24,819 nt of DNA from a bacterium. Its GTDB lineage: Bacteria; Lindowbacteria; 2-12-FULL-62-27. The translations under genes were made by a program, and so were the position numbers. Positions 8,648 to 15,285 of this stretch are shown in pieces (position 1 is the stretch's first letter; each line of letters starts with the position of its first letter). Below the pieces are notes generated by a model. It did not search any database. It worked only from the letters and a program-made list of their open reading frames with translations, and was not told the DNA's origin. The stretch spans positions 1 through 24,819 of the forward strand of contig JACQOF010000121.1 in assembly GCA_016202645.1 (NCBI GenBank). The letters run 5' to 3'.

Positions 8648-9547
8648 GTGGAGGAGGAAGTCCGGCGTTTTTTGTTGAAGCTCCGCCGCGAGCGCGGCGC
8701 CTCCGGGCATACCGTGGAGGCCTACCGGCGGGACCTCGATGGGTTGGCGCGGTTTCTCAAAACTCGGAAGGTCAACCGCGCCGCCGCCGTCGCCCAAGCC
8801 GACCTGCGGGCCTATCTCTACGATCTCACCGCCAGGAAACTCTCGCCGGCCACCGTCCGCCGAAAAGTTTCAGCCGCCCGGAGTTTTTTCCGTCACCTGG
8901 TTCTCGCGCGCGAAATTCCCGCGTCACCCGCCGCCGGTTTCCAGGCGCCCCGGCATGCCTCGCGGCGCCTTCCGAAATTTTTGTTTCTGGAGGACATAAC
9001 CCGGATCATCGACGTGTCCGGGGAGACCTCCTCGCCGGCGGGCGAACGACTGACCCTGAGGAACCATGCGTTCCTCGAACTGCTCTATGCGACCGGCATC
9101 CGCGTGTCGGAACTGGTGGGTCTTGACGCGGGCGACGCGGACCTGAACGGCCAGTGGGTGAGGGTCATGGGCAAGGGCGGCCGCGAGCGGCTGGTGCCGT
9201 TCGGAAATCCGGCCGCGCGCGCCCTGAAGGCATACGTGGCGGTCCGAAAGGCCTGGGCCCAGCCGGGCGAATCCGCTCTTCTGTTAAACGCGCGCGGCCG
9301 CCGCCTGACGACCCGCGCGATCCGCCAGATCCTCGACGCCATCGTCGCGCGTTCCGCCCTGTCCCGTCACGTCCATCCCCACATGATCCGGCACACCTTC
9401 GCCACGCATCTTCTGGACGCGGGCTGTGATCTTCGCGCCGTCCAGGAATTCCTGGGCCACCGGTCGCTTTCGACGACCCAGCGCTACACCCACGTAACGA
9501 AACAGCGCCTGAAATCGGTCTACGACAGGGCGCACCCGCGGGCCTGA
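8648..9547 (+). CDS. xerC: Tyrosine recombinase XerC-type
   Basis: A 299-residue tyrosine recombinase, the usual XerC/D length. XerC and XerD resolve chromosome dimers at dif. The N-terminal SAM-like core-binding domain (about 1-90) includes RRERGASGHTVEAYRRDL. The catalytic set is complete: R152 (ATGIRVSELVGL), K176 (VMGKGGRERLVP), H245-x-x-R248 (HPHMIRHTFATHLLDAG), H271 (FLGHRSLSTTQRYTHV) and nucleophile Y280. GTG 8648 directly follows the trmFO stop. XerC rather than XerD is chosen from the topA-trmFO-xerC context. In Bacillus the next genes would be hslV, hslU and codY; here the operon ends and a repeat plus toxin-antitoxin seam begins. Confidence 0.92.
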   Translation: MEEEVRRFLLKLRRERGASGHTVEAYRRDLDGLARFLKTRKVNRAAAVAQADLRAYLYDLTARKLSPATVRRKVSAARSFFRHLVLAREIPASPAAGFQAPRHASRRLPKFLFLEDITRIIDVSGETSSPAGERLTLRNHAFLELLYATGIRVSELVGLDAGDADLNGQWVRVMGKGGRERLVPFGNPAARALKAYVAVRKAWAQPGESALLLNARGRRLTTRAIRQILDAIVARSALSRHVHPHMIRHTFATHLLDAGCDLRAVQEFLGHRSLSTTQRYTHVTKQRLKSVYDRAHPRA

Positions 9548-9549
9548 AG

Positions 9550-9577
9550 TGGTGGTCAGTCGAGACTATCACCACCA
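9550..9577 (+). terminator. Hairpin after xerC
   Basis: TGGTGGT (9550-9556) pairs with ACCACCA (9571-9577). The loop itself can form AGTC/GACT (9558-9561/9564-9567). It starts 3 bases after the xerC stop codon. No T-run follows, so intrinsic termination is uncertain; it may instead protect the mRNA 3' end. Confidence 0.4.
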
Positions 9578-9606
9578 AACACCGCAATCACCGCATCGGC
9601 AAGGCC

Positions 9607-9687
9607 GTCACCCCCGCGAAAGCGGGGGTCCAGTCGCCGTATCTGAGGACAAGACAGCTTCTGGATTCCCGCTTTCGCGGGAATGAC
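9607..9687. repeat. REP-like inverted repeat, copy 2
   Basis: The left unit (9607-9633) and right unit (9661-9687) are reverse complements apart from a few positions. The right unit has the standard core ATTCCCGC-TTTC-GCGGGAAT. The left unit reads ACCCCCGC-GAAA-GCGGGGGT: both sides of its own stem changed together compared with the standard form. The 9548-9778 interval (231 bases) holds only the hairpin at 9550-9577, this element and the promoter at 9741. Confidence 0.88.
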
Positions 9688-9740
9688 GAGCGTGACCTGT
9701 CATTACCCGCCCTCACAGCAGTAACCAATCACCCAAAAAT

Positions 9741-9770
9741 TTGACTATAGTCGTTGACTATAGTATAAAT
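9741..9770 (+). promoter_or_regulatory. Toxin-antitoxin promoter with paired operator-like repeats
   Basis: TTGACTATAGT occurs twice (9741-9751 and 9754-9764), 13 bases apart, each containing the palindrome ACTATAGT. TTGACT (9741-9746) and TATAAA (9764-9769) make a sigma-70-type promoter with a 17-base spacer. The repeats overlap both promoter elements, as expected for the autoregulatory operator of a type II toxin-antitoxin pair. The ATG at 9779 is only 9 bases past the -10 box and has no Shine-Dalgarno, so the transcript may be leaderless or nearly so. Confidence 0.7.
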
Positions 9771-9778
9771 TGTGCGTA

Positions 9779-10033
9779 ATGGAAAAAGTCACCATTTCAA
9801 ATTTCAAAGCGACGTGTCTGGAATTGCTCAAGAAAGTCCAGAAGACGGGCCAGCCCATTTTGGTTACGCGGCTTGGGGAGCCTATTGCGCAGGTCATGCC
9901 GCCGCAGGTGTTGCGGAGTCGGCGAGAATGGTTTGGATCTGCCGTTGGGACTGGGAAGATTCTGGGCGATATTGTGTCTCCGCTGGGATCTGAATCCTGG
10001 GAAGTCGTCACGGGCCGGAAAAAGGGACGATGA
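9779..10033 (+). CDS. Phd/YefM-type antitoxin
   Basis: An 84-residue protein beginning MEKVTISNFKATCLELLKKV, continuing with TGQPILVTRLGEPIAQVMPP. This is the typical Phd/YefM fold: an N-terminal DNA-binding dimer domain with the strand motif 'ILVTRLGEPIAQV', then a flexible toxin-binding tail (about 50-84). It would neutralise the PIN toxin encoded next and repress the shared promoter through the two TTGACTATAGT repeats. ATG 9779 is preferred to a TTG three codons upstream. Its stop overlaps the toxin start (ATGA), the usual coupling of such pairs. The local base composition is lower in GC than the flanking genes, suggesting acquisition. Confidence 0.86.
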   Translation: MEKVTISNFKATCLELLKKVQKTGQPILVTRLGEPIAQVMPPQVLRSRREWFGSAVGTGKILGDIVSPLGSESWEVVTGRKKGR

Positions 10034-10425
10034 AATTACTTCTCGACACGCATGTCTTTCTCTGGAGTCTCTTCACGCCGGAGCGGTTGACGGAGGGCGT
10101 CAAGGCGGCGATTTCGGATGAATCCAACGAGATTTGGATTTCTCCCATTACGGTCTGGGAATGCCTGATCCTGGCTGATAAGGGCCGGATCGACCTGCAG
10201 CCAGACCCGCACACATGGATTCGAAGCCAGCTCAGGGTAGTCTTGCCTCATGAGGCCCCACTAAATATCGAAGTTGCTCTGACGAGCCGCACGGTTGATC
10301 TTGACCATGACGATCCGGCCGACCGCTTTCTTGCCGCGACCGCCATCGTCTACGGCCTCACCCTCGTCACCGCCGACGATCGTCTCCGAAAATCCCAACT
10401 CATCGATGTCCTCCCGGCCGCCTGA
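10030..10425 (+). CDS. PIN-domain (VapC-like) toxin
   Basis: A 131-residue PIN-domain protein of the subgroup resembling Sll0205. PIN toxins are Mg2+-dependent ribonucleases that cut tRNA or rRNA. The acidic active-site residues are visible: D6 (LLLDTHVFLW), E44 (SPITVWECLILADKGRI), D98 (DHDDPADRFLAATA) and D116/D117 (LVTADDRL). All are intact, so the toxin should be active. Translation is coupled to the antitoxin by ATGA, with AAGGGA just upstream. It ends 13 bases before the flagellar promoter at 10439. The RNA target cannot be read from sequence. Confidence 0.9.
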   Translation: MKLLLDTHVFLWSLFTPERLTEGVKAAISDESNEIWISPITVWECLILADKGRIDLQPDPHTWIRSQLRVVLPHEAPLNIEVALTSRTVDLDHDDPADRFLAATAIVYGLTLVTADDRLRKSQLIDVLPAA

Positions 10426-10438
10426 TTACAAAAATCAT

Positions 10439-10465
10439 TAAATTTCGCTTGCTTTTGGCCGATAA
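10439..10465 (+). promoter_or_regulatory. Sigma-28 (FliA) consensus promoter for the flagellar operon
   Basis: TAAATTTC (10439-10446), 11 bases, then GCCGATAA (10458-10465). This matches the FliA consensus TAAA-N15-GCCGATAA exactly in both the -35 core and the -10 element, with correct spacing. Predicted transcription start is about 10472-10474. It is the only such site recognised in the window and lies between the PIN toxin and flgB, so it probably drives flgB and downstream genes. Confidence 0.85.
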
Positions 10466-10472
10466 TTAAATT

Positions 10473-10520
10473 AGAAGGCTATGGTTTGAGGGGTGGCCTT
10501 CTGAGGAGAGGGGGAAGGCC
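10473..10520 (+). promoter_or_regulatory. flgB leader with two mutually exclusive hairpins
   Basis: Hairpin A: 10473-10482 pairs with 10493-10502 (AGAAGGC against GCCTTCT plus three more pairs, two of them G-U), loop 10483-10492. Hairpin B: 10495-10502 pairs with 10513-10520 (GGCCTTC against GAAGGCC plus one G-U), loop 10503-10512. The segment 10495-10502 belongs to both, so they cannot coexist. B buries GGAAGG (10513-10518), the best-spaced ribosome binding site for GTG 10524; A leaves it free and would form first during transcription. A role as an RNA switch is inferred. Confidence 0.55.
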
Positions 10521-10523
10521 GAA

Positions 10524-10940
10524 GTGGCACTATTTTCAGAGCATTACGCGATTCAGACGAAAGCGATTTTGAATTCCACGCTGTCGGCGCTGTCGCTCCG
10601 TCATTCCGCCATTTCCCAGAACATCGCCAATGTGGACACGCCCTATTACAAGCGAAAAGACGTTGTGTTTGAAAATTATCTGAGCCGCGCGCTTTACTCG
10701 CCGCCGGAGGTCCGTTCGGACCGGCCGGATTCGCGGCACATTCCCTTTTCAACCGAAATCCTTCACATCAAGCCCGTGGTCTTCGCCGAGACCGACACGC
10801 GCTACCGGAACGACGACAACAACGTCGACATGGACCGCGAGATGTCGATCCTGGCCAAAAACCAGATGAGCTATAACGGCATTGTGAGCATCATGCAGAG
10901 TCTCAGCCAAAACATGAATCTGGTCATGCAGGCGAGGTAG
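10524..10940 (+). CDS. flgB: Flagellar proximal rod protein FlgB
   Basis: A 138-residue protein of normal FlgB length, exported by the flagellar type III system and assembled in the proximal rod. The flagellar rod signature is SLRHSAISQNIANVDTPYYKRKDVVF (about 27-52, with the NIANVDTP box). The C-terminal helix NMNLVMQAR and the NNVDMDREMSILAKNQMSYN block are typical. The start is GTG 10524, directly after the leader described at 10473-10520; no nearby ATG gives a full N-terminal helix. It is the first gene of the flagellar cluster, and flgC follows after 2 bases. Confidence 0.96.
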   Translation: MALFSEHYAIQTKAILNSTLSALSLRHSAISQNIANVDTPYYKRKDVVFENYLSRALYSPPEVRSDRPDSRHIPFSTEILHIKPVVFAETDTRYRNDDNNVDMDREMSILAKNQMSYNGIVSIMQSLSQNMNLVMQAR

Positions 10941-10942
10941 CC

Positions 10943-11377
10943 ATGTCCCTGTTCACGTCGATCAACGCCTCCTCCACCGGCCTGACAGCCCAGCGCACGC
11001 GGATGGACGTCATCGCGAACAACATCGCGAACGTCGACACGCCGAACTACCGCCGCCAGTTGGTGATTTTCCGGCCGAAAGGCGAGGAGGGATTTATTTT
11101 CAACGTCCCGATGGCGAAGGCCTCCATCGGTGTCCATCAGATGGGCGAAGGCGTCATCATCGAGAAAATCAAGGACGACGACCGCACGCCCATGCGGACG
11201 GCGTGGATGCCGGGCCATCCCGACGCCGACGCGAACGGCTACCTGCATCTGCCGAACGTGAATGTGGTGACGGAAATGGTTGACATGATAGACGCTTCGC
11301 GGGCCTACGAGGCCAATGTTTCGACCATCCGCGCGGCCAAGGGAATGTACACGCGCGCGCTGGATCTCCTCCGCTGA
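10943..11377 (+). CDS. flgC: Flagellar proximal rod protein FlgC
   Basis: A 144-residue rod protein. The N-terminal signature is SSTGLTAQRTRMDVIANNIA followed by NVDTPNYRRQ. The C-terminal coiled segment VTEMVDMIDASRAYEANVST ending ARGMYTRALDLLR-like is diagnostic of FlgC. It interacts with FlgB and the rod-MS-ring adaptor FliE. Start ATG 10943 lies 2 bases after the flgB stop. Its TGA overlaps the fliE ATG by one base (TGATG), so the three genes are probably co-translated. Confidence 0.96.
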   Translation: MSLFTSINASSTGLTAQRTRMDVIANNIANVDTPNYRRQLVIFRPKGEEGFIFNVPMAKASIGVHQMGEGVIIEKIKDDDRTPMRTAWMPGHPDADANGYLHLPNVNVVTEMVDMIDASRAYEANVSTIRAAKGMYTRALDLLR

Positions 11378-11691
11378 TGAGCGATCTGCTTGCGTTCCGG
11401 CCGGCCTCGCGGCTTCTTTCCGAGGGGATTTCGGGCCCGGCCCTCGATGGCGGCGGCAAATCGGCGGACCTGATCGGCACGTTTCATGACACGTTCAAAA
11501 AGATCATGGGGGACGTCAACCAGCGGCAATTCGCCGCGGATGACGCCGCGCGGGCCTTCGCCGCCGGCGACGTTCAGGACATCCACGACGTGGCGCTGGC
11601 GATCAACAAGGCGAAATTCGCGCTGGAGCTGACAGTGAAGGTTCGAGACAAGTTGATGGAGGCGTACAGGGAGTTGTCGGCCATGCGTTGA
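11377..11691 (+). CDS. fliE: Flagellar hook-basal body protein FliE
   Basis: A 104-residue protein, the normal FliE length. FliE joins the MS ring to the proximal rod. The conserved second half runs FHDTFKKIMGDVNQRQFAAD, then DVQDIHDVALAINKAKFALE, then LTVKVRDKLMEAYRELSAMR. The ATG overlaps the flgC stop by one base. The gene is followed by a 116-base gap containing the first palindromic heptamer array, and then fliF. Confidence 0.95.
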   Translation: MSDLLAFRPASRLLSEGISGPALDGGGKSADLIGTFHDTFKKIMGDVNQRQFAADDAARAFAAGDVQDIHDVALAINKAKFALELTVKVRDKLMEAYRELSAMR

Positions 11692-11697
11692 TGGTGT

Positions 11698-11753
11698 GCT
11701 GATGGCTGTTTGCTATTGGCTAATAGCTAATAGCTAATAGCAAACAGCAATCC
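11698..11753. repeat. Palindromic heptamer array, fliE-fliF gap
   Basis: Eight consecutive 7-base units all starting with GC: GCTGATG, GCTGTTT, GCTATTG, three copies of GCTAATA (11719-11739), GCAAACA, GCAATCC. The ends are reverse complements: 11705-11717 pairs perfectly with 11736-11748 (13 bases, GCTGTTTGCTATT against AATAGCAAACAGC), extendable by four pairs past a G-T. The unit vocabulary is shared with the array at 24430-24485. Confidence 0.9.
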
Positions 11754-11807
11754 GAGCGGCCCCGCCGGGGGGTGAGGCCGATCGAGAAGTTTGGAGTGGG
11801 GGAACGG

Positions 11808-13400
11808 ATGCCGGAATTCTTGCGCCGCCTCGCGGCGCAATTCGGTGATGTATGGCGGGGCTTGGATTTCACCAAGAAGGTCATGTTCGTTGCGATCATT
11901 GGGCTGGTGATCGGCGGCATCGCCGCGTCCCTCCTTCTGGCGACCCGTCCGCACTATACCTCCCTCTACGCGCGTCTTTCTGAAAAGGACGCCTCCACCG
12001 TGAAAGCCAAACTTGAGGAGTGGCGGATCCCGCACAAAGTGGAAGGCACGCAGATCATGGTCCCGATCAAGCTTCGGGATGAACTGCGGATCCGCATGGC
12101 CGGCGAGGACATCACCCCGCAGGATGTTTTGGGATTCAAGGTTTTCGACGAAGCCAAGTTCGGCGGCACCGATTTTGACCGCAAGATCCAGTTCCGGAAG
12201 GCCCTCGAGGAGGAGATCAAGCGGATGCTGAAGACGATCAAGAGCATCGAGGACGTGGACGTCAACATCGCATGGCCCGAGAAGACCATCTACATCGAGG
12301 AACAGATTCCCGTGACCGCATCCCTCGCGCTGGTTCTCGCGCCCGGGCATGAACTCAAGGACAACCAGGTCAAGGCCATCGTCAATCTCGTGGCCAATTC
12401 GGTTGAGGGCCTCAAGCGCGAGAACGTCTTCATCACGGATGACCAGGGCCAGCCCCTGACTCTGCCGGGCGACGAGGACAACGAGGAAGAGCGCAAGATG
12501 GCCTATCAGATGTGGGCGCGGACCAAGCTTGCGCGTCAGCTCGAAAACAAGATCATCGTCAACATCGGCAGCATTCTCTCCTTCGACCGCGTCCGCGTCA
12601 TGACCGACGTCACCATGGACTTTGACTTGTTCGAAAAAACGATGGAAAATTACCGCAAGCCCGGATTTGAGCAGCTCAAGGCTTCGGACGAGGAAAAAGA
12701 GATTCACATGGAGGGCCTGGCCGTGAAACCCGGCGGCCAGCCGGGGGTTTCCTCCAACGTCGCCTCGTACCAGGAAATTCTTCAGCAGCCGATCAAATAT
12801 GATGAGAAGGAACGCCGGACGAACTGGATTTCGGACAAGGAAATCACGAAGATGGTCAAGTCCCCCGCGATCAAGCGTCTGACGACCTCGGTGGTGGTGG
12901 ACGGCACGTGGGAGATTGTGAAGGAGACCACCGGCAAGATCAAAGAGCGCGTGTACAAGGCGCTTTCGAAGGAGGAGCTGGAGACGATCCAGTCGGTGGT
13001 CCAGAGCGCCATCGGATTTGATCCGTCCCGGAACGACATCGTAACCGTCCGGAACATCCAGTTCGACCGCCGCGCCCAGTTCGCCTCCGTGGACGCGGCG
13101 TGGGAGCGGGAGCGGAACAAAAAAATCGCCGCCGCCGCCGGCCTCGTCGCCGTCGTCTTCATCATGGTCGTCGCGTTTGCCGTGTACTATTATCGCGAGT
13201 ACCAGCGCCGCAAGGCGGAGGAGCTGGCGCGGCGCCGCGAGGACATGATGACGAAAGCCGCGCCCGCTTTGATCGAGGCGGAGCTGGCCGCGGAGGAGCG
13301 ACAGCGCCGCGAGATGGTGGAGCGGATCCGCCGGACGGCCATGGAAAAACCGGAGCTGGTGGCGTCCGTGATGCGCACGTGGCTGCTGCAGGAGGCTTGA
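11808..13400 (+). CDS. fliF: Flagellar MS-ring protein FliF
   Basis: About 530 residues from ATG 11808; an in-frame GTG at 11772 would add 12. ATG is preferred because GGGGGAA lies about 7 bases upstream. FliF multimerises in the inner membrane as the MS ring and the base of the export gate. There are two membrane segments, FVAIIGLVIGGIAASLLLAT near the N terminus and AAAAGLVAVVFIMVVAFAVY near residue 445. Between them are the periplasmic ring-building motifs, including YTSLYARLSEKDASTV and VNIAWPEKTIYIEEQIPVTA. The C-terminal tail (PELVASVMRTWLLQEA) is the FliG-binding helix. Two arrays of short repeats flank the gene. Confidence 0.96.
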   Translation: MPEFLRRLAAQFGDVWRGLDFTKKVMFVAIIGLVIGGIAASLLLATRPHYTSLYARLSEKDASTVKAKLEEWRIPHKVEGTQIMVPIKLRDELRIRMAGEDITPQDVLGFKVFDEAKFGGTDFDRKIQFRKALEEEIKRMLKTIKSIEDVDVNIAWPEKTIYIEEQIPVTASLALVLAPGHELKDNQVKAIVNLVANSVEGLKRENVFITDDQGQPLTLPGDEDNEEERKMAYQMWARTKLARQLENKIIVNIGSILSFDRVRVMTDVTMDFDLFEKTMENYRKPGFEQLKASDEEKEIHMEGLAVKPGGQPGVSSNVASYQEILQQPIKYDEKERRTNWISDKEITKMVKSPAIKRLTTSVVVDGTWEIVKETTGKIKERVYKALSKEELETIQSVVQSAIGFDPSRNDIVTVRNIQFDRRAQFASVDAAWERERNKKIAAAAGLVAVVFIMVVAFAVYYYREYQRRKAEELARRREDMMTKAAPALIEAELAAEERQRREMVERIRRTAMEKPELVASVMRTWLLQEA

Positions 13401-13407
13401 TCTTGAG

Positions 13408-13465
13408 AGTATCGGAGTATCGGCGTATCGGAGTATCGGAGACGGATCACCGATACACCGATACT
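13408..13465. repeat. Palindromic octamer array, fliF-fliG gap
   Basis: Four tandem copies of the 8-base unit AGTATCGG (third copy CGTATCGG) at 13408-13439, a 9-base spacer, then two copies of the reverse complement, ACCGATAC, at 13449-13464. The halves can fold into a hairpin in several registers. The gap is 84 bases, and the array ends about 8 bases before the fliG Shine-Dalgarno (CGGAGGG). Confidence 0.9.
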
Positions 13466-13484
13466 GCCAGACCCGGAGGGAAAC

Positions 13485-14492
13485 ATGGCTGACGAAAAAA
13501 TAACCGGCCGGAACAAGGCCGCGGTTTTGCTGATCACGCTCGGGGACGAGGCGAGTTCCAAGATCCTGAAGCACCTCAACGAAAAGGAAATCGAGGAGGT
13601 GACGTTTGAGATCGCCCGCCATCCGCGCGTCGACGCCCTTCAGCGCGACAGCGTCATCAGCGAATTTTCCGAGATGCTCATGGCCCAGGAAGTCATCCAA
13701 TCCGGCGGCATCGACTACGCCCGGTCCATGCTCGAAAAATCCCTCGGGTCCCAGCGCGCCATGCAGATCATCGAAAAGCTGACCGCATCCATACAGGTCA
13801 AGCCGTTCGATTTCATCAAGAAGGCCGACCCCGCCCATATCATGAACTTCATTCAGGGCGAGCATCCCCAGACCATTGCGCTGATCCTCTCCTACCTCGA
13901 CGCGAAAATGTCCTCCGCCATCATCGGCCAGCTTCCCCTGGAGACCCAGGCCGACGTCGCGAAGCGCATCGCGACCATGGACCGGACCAGCCCGGACGTT
14001 CTCCGGGAAGTGGAGCGGGTTCTGGAGCGGAAACTCTCGTCTCTCGTGAACGAGGAATACGCTTTCGCCGGCGGCATCCAGACCGTCGTCGACATTCTGA
14101 ACCAGGTGGACCGCGCGACGGAGAAGGGCATCATGGAAACCCTGGAGGAGGAAGACCCGGAATTGGCCGAGGAAATCAAGAAACGCCTCTTCGTCTTCGA
14201 GGACGTCGTCATGCTCGACGACCGCGCCATCCAGCAGGTCCTGCGGGAAGTCGACACCAAGGAACTGGCGCTGGCCTTGAAGTCAGTGGAGGAAAATGTT
14301 CGAACGAAGATCTTCGCGAACATGTCCAAACGCGCCGCCTCCATGCTGCAGGAGGACATGGAGTACATGGGCCCCGTGCGTCTCCGGGATGTGGAGGAAG
14401 CCCAGCAGCGGGTCGTCGGCATCATCCGCCGCCTGGAGGAAGAGGGCGAGATTGTTGTCGCCCGGGGAGGCGAAGAGGAGCTGGTTGTCTAA
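13485..14492 (+). CDS. fliG: Flagellar motor switch protein FliG
   Basis: A 335-residue protein of the expected length. FliG sits on the MS ring, transmits torque from the stators and switches rotation. It has the three-domain layout: an N-terminal FliF-binding domain (KAAVLLITLGDEASSKILKH), a middle domain with the EHPQT motif (GEHPQTIALILSYLDAKMSS) and a C-terminal charged torque helix (REVDTKELALALKSVEENVR, then RAASMLQEDMEYMGPVRLRD). ATG 13485 has CGGAGGG upstream. The end overlaps the fliH TTG start by 8 bases. Confidence 0.97.
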   Translation: MADEKITGRNKAAVLLITLGDEASSKILKHLNEKEIEEVTFEIARHPRVDALQRDSVISEFSEMLMAQEVIQSGGIDYARSMLEKSLGSQRAMQIIEKLTASIQVKPFDFIKKADPAHIMNFIQGEHPQTIALILSYLDAKMSSAIIGQLPLETQADVAKRIATMDRTSPDVLREVERVLERKLSSLVNEEYAFAGGIQTVVDILNQVDRATEKGIMETLEEEDPELAEEIKKRLFVFEDVVMLDDRAIQQVLREVDTKELALALKSVEENVRTKIFANMSKRAASMLQEDMEYMGPVRLRDVEEAQQRVVGIIRRLEEEGEIVVARGGEEELVV

Positions 14493-15285
14493 GAGCGTAT
14501 ATCGAGTGGGGGAGCTCCGGGAAATTCGGGGGGACATACTGCTCGGCGAGCGGCCGGGCGGGGTGACCCACCGGTCGAAATATCTGCGAGACATCGAAAG
14601 CGAAGTGACTCGGCTCCAGCAGGAGCTGGACCAGATGCGGGCCGGCTATGAGACTGAGGTCAAGACCCTGACCGAATCCTATGGAGAGAGAAAAGCGGCC
14701 ATGGAGGCCGAGCTTGCGGAAATCCGCCGGCAGTCCGAATCGGAGGCCAAACGGATCCGGGATGGCGCCGCCGCGGAAGTTGACGCGGAAAAGCGGAAGG
14801 GTCATGCCGAGGGAATTGCGCAGGGCCGGAAGGAAGGCGGCGCCGCCGTTTCGTCGGAGCTGGCCGCCGAACTCTCGGAGATGCGGGAAAAAGTCCACGC
14901 CGCCCGCCAGGCTTTTCTCGACCGGTTGGCCGCTTCTGAAAGCAAGTTTCTCGACACCGCCCTCAAAATCGCGGAGCGGATCGTTCACCGGAAGATCGAA
15001 GTCGACCCGGAAGTCGTCGTCGAGTCGGTCCGGGAGGCCGTGTCCGAGATCCAGCAGAACCATCCCATCCGCATCCGGGTCCATCCTTCGGACGTCGAGC
15101 GCATCGAGGCGTTCCGGTCGCGCGCCCCGGAGGTTTTCAAGGACAGGCAGACGATGTTCATCCCCGACGAGACCGTGTCCCAGGGCGGCTGTATCGCCGA
15201 AACCGGCCTTGAATTCATCGATGCAACCGTCGAGCAGAAGCTTCTCACCCTCCGGGAACGGCTCATTCCGAGGTCGGTGATTTAA
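14485..15285 (+). CDS. fliH: Flagellar export ATPase regulator FliH
   Basis: 266 residues from TTG 14485. FliH dimers bind FliI and dock the export ATPase to the C ring. The N terminus is short and variable (LSKSVYRVGELREIRGD), followed by a long coiled coil (about 40-135) and the C-terminal FliH/HrpE domain: KFLDTALKIAERIVHRKIEV, then EIQQNHPIRIRVHPSDVERI and GCIAETGLEFIDATVEQKL. The TTG was chosen because GAGGAG (14475-14480) lies just upstream inside fliG and because it keeps the overlap short. GTG 14506 is an alternative. The reading frame stays open further upstream only as a shadow of fliG. Confidence 0.9.
   Translation: MSKSVYRVGELREIRGDILLGERPGGVTHRSKYLRDIESEVTRLQQELDQMRAGYETEVKTLTESYGERKAAMEAELAEIRRQSESEAKRIRDGAAAEVDAEKRKGHAEGIAQGRKEGGAAVSSELAAELSEMREKVHAARQAFLDRLAASESKFLDTALKIAERIVHRKIEVDPEVVVESVREAVSEIQQNHPIRIRVHPSDVERIEAFRSRAPEVFKDRQTMFIPDETVSQGGCIAETGLEFIDATVEQKLLTLRERLIPRSVI

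Noticed and set aside
7316-8797. Open frame of about 490 codons on the minus strand opposite trmFO
   Set aside because: It is an antisense shadow of trmFO with no family motif. The plus-strand product is unambiguous.
8648-9547. Integrase of a mobile element rather than XerC
   Set aside because: The gene is translationally abutted to trmFO in the conserved topA-trmFO-xerC order, has normal Xer length, and no attachment repeats or phage genes were seen.
11698-11753. CRISPR-like array
   Set aside because: Units are only 7 bases, contiguous without spacers and partly inverted. No cas genes are nearby.
11727-13865. Long open frame on the minus strand opposite fliF and fliG
   Set aside because: It mirrors the codon pattern of two well-supported plus-strand genes in GC-rich DNA. 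Its product is His/Asp/Leu-rich with no recognisable domain, and there is no ribosome binding site.
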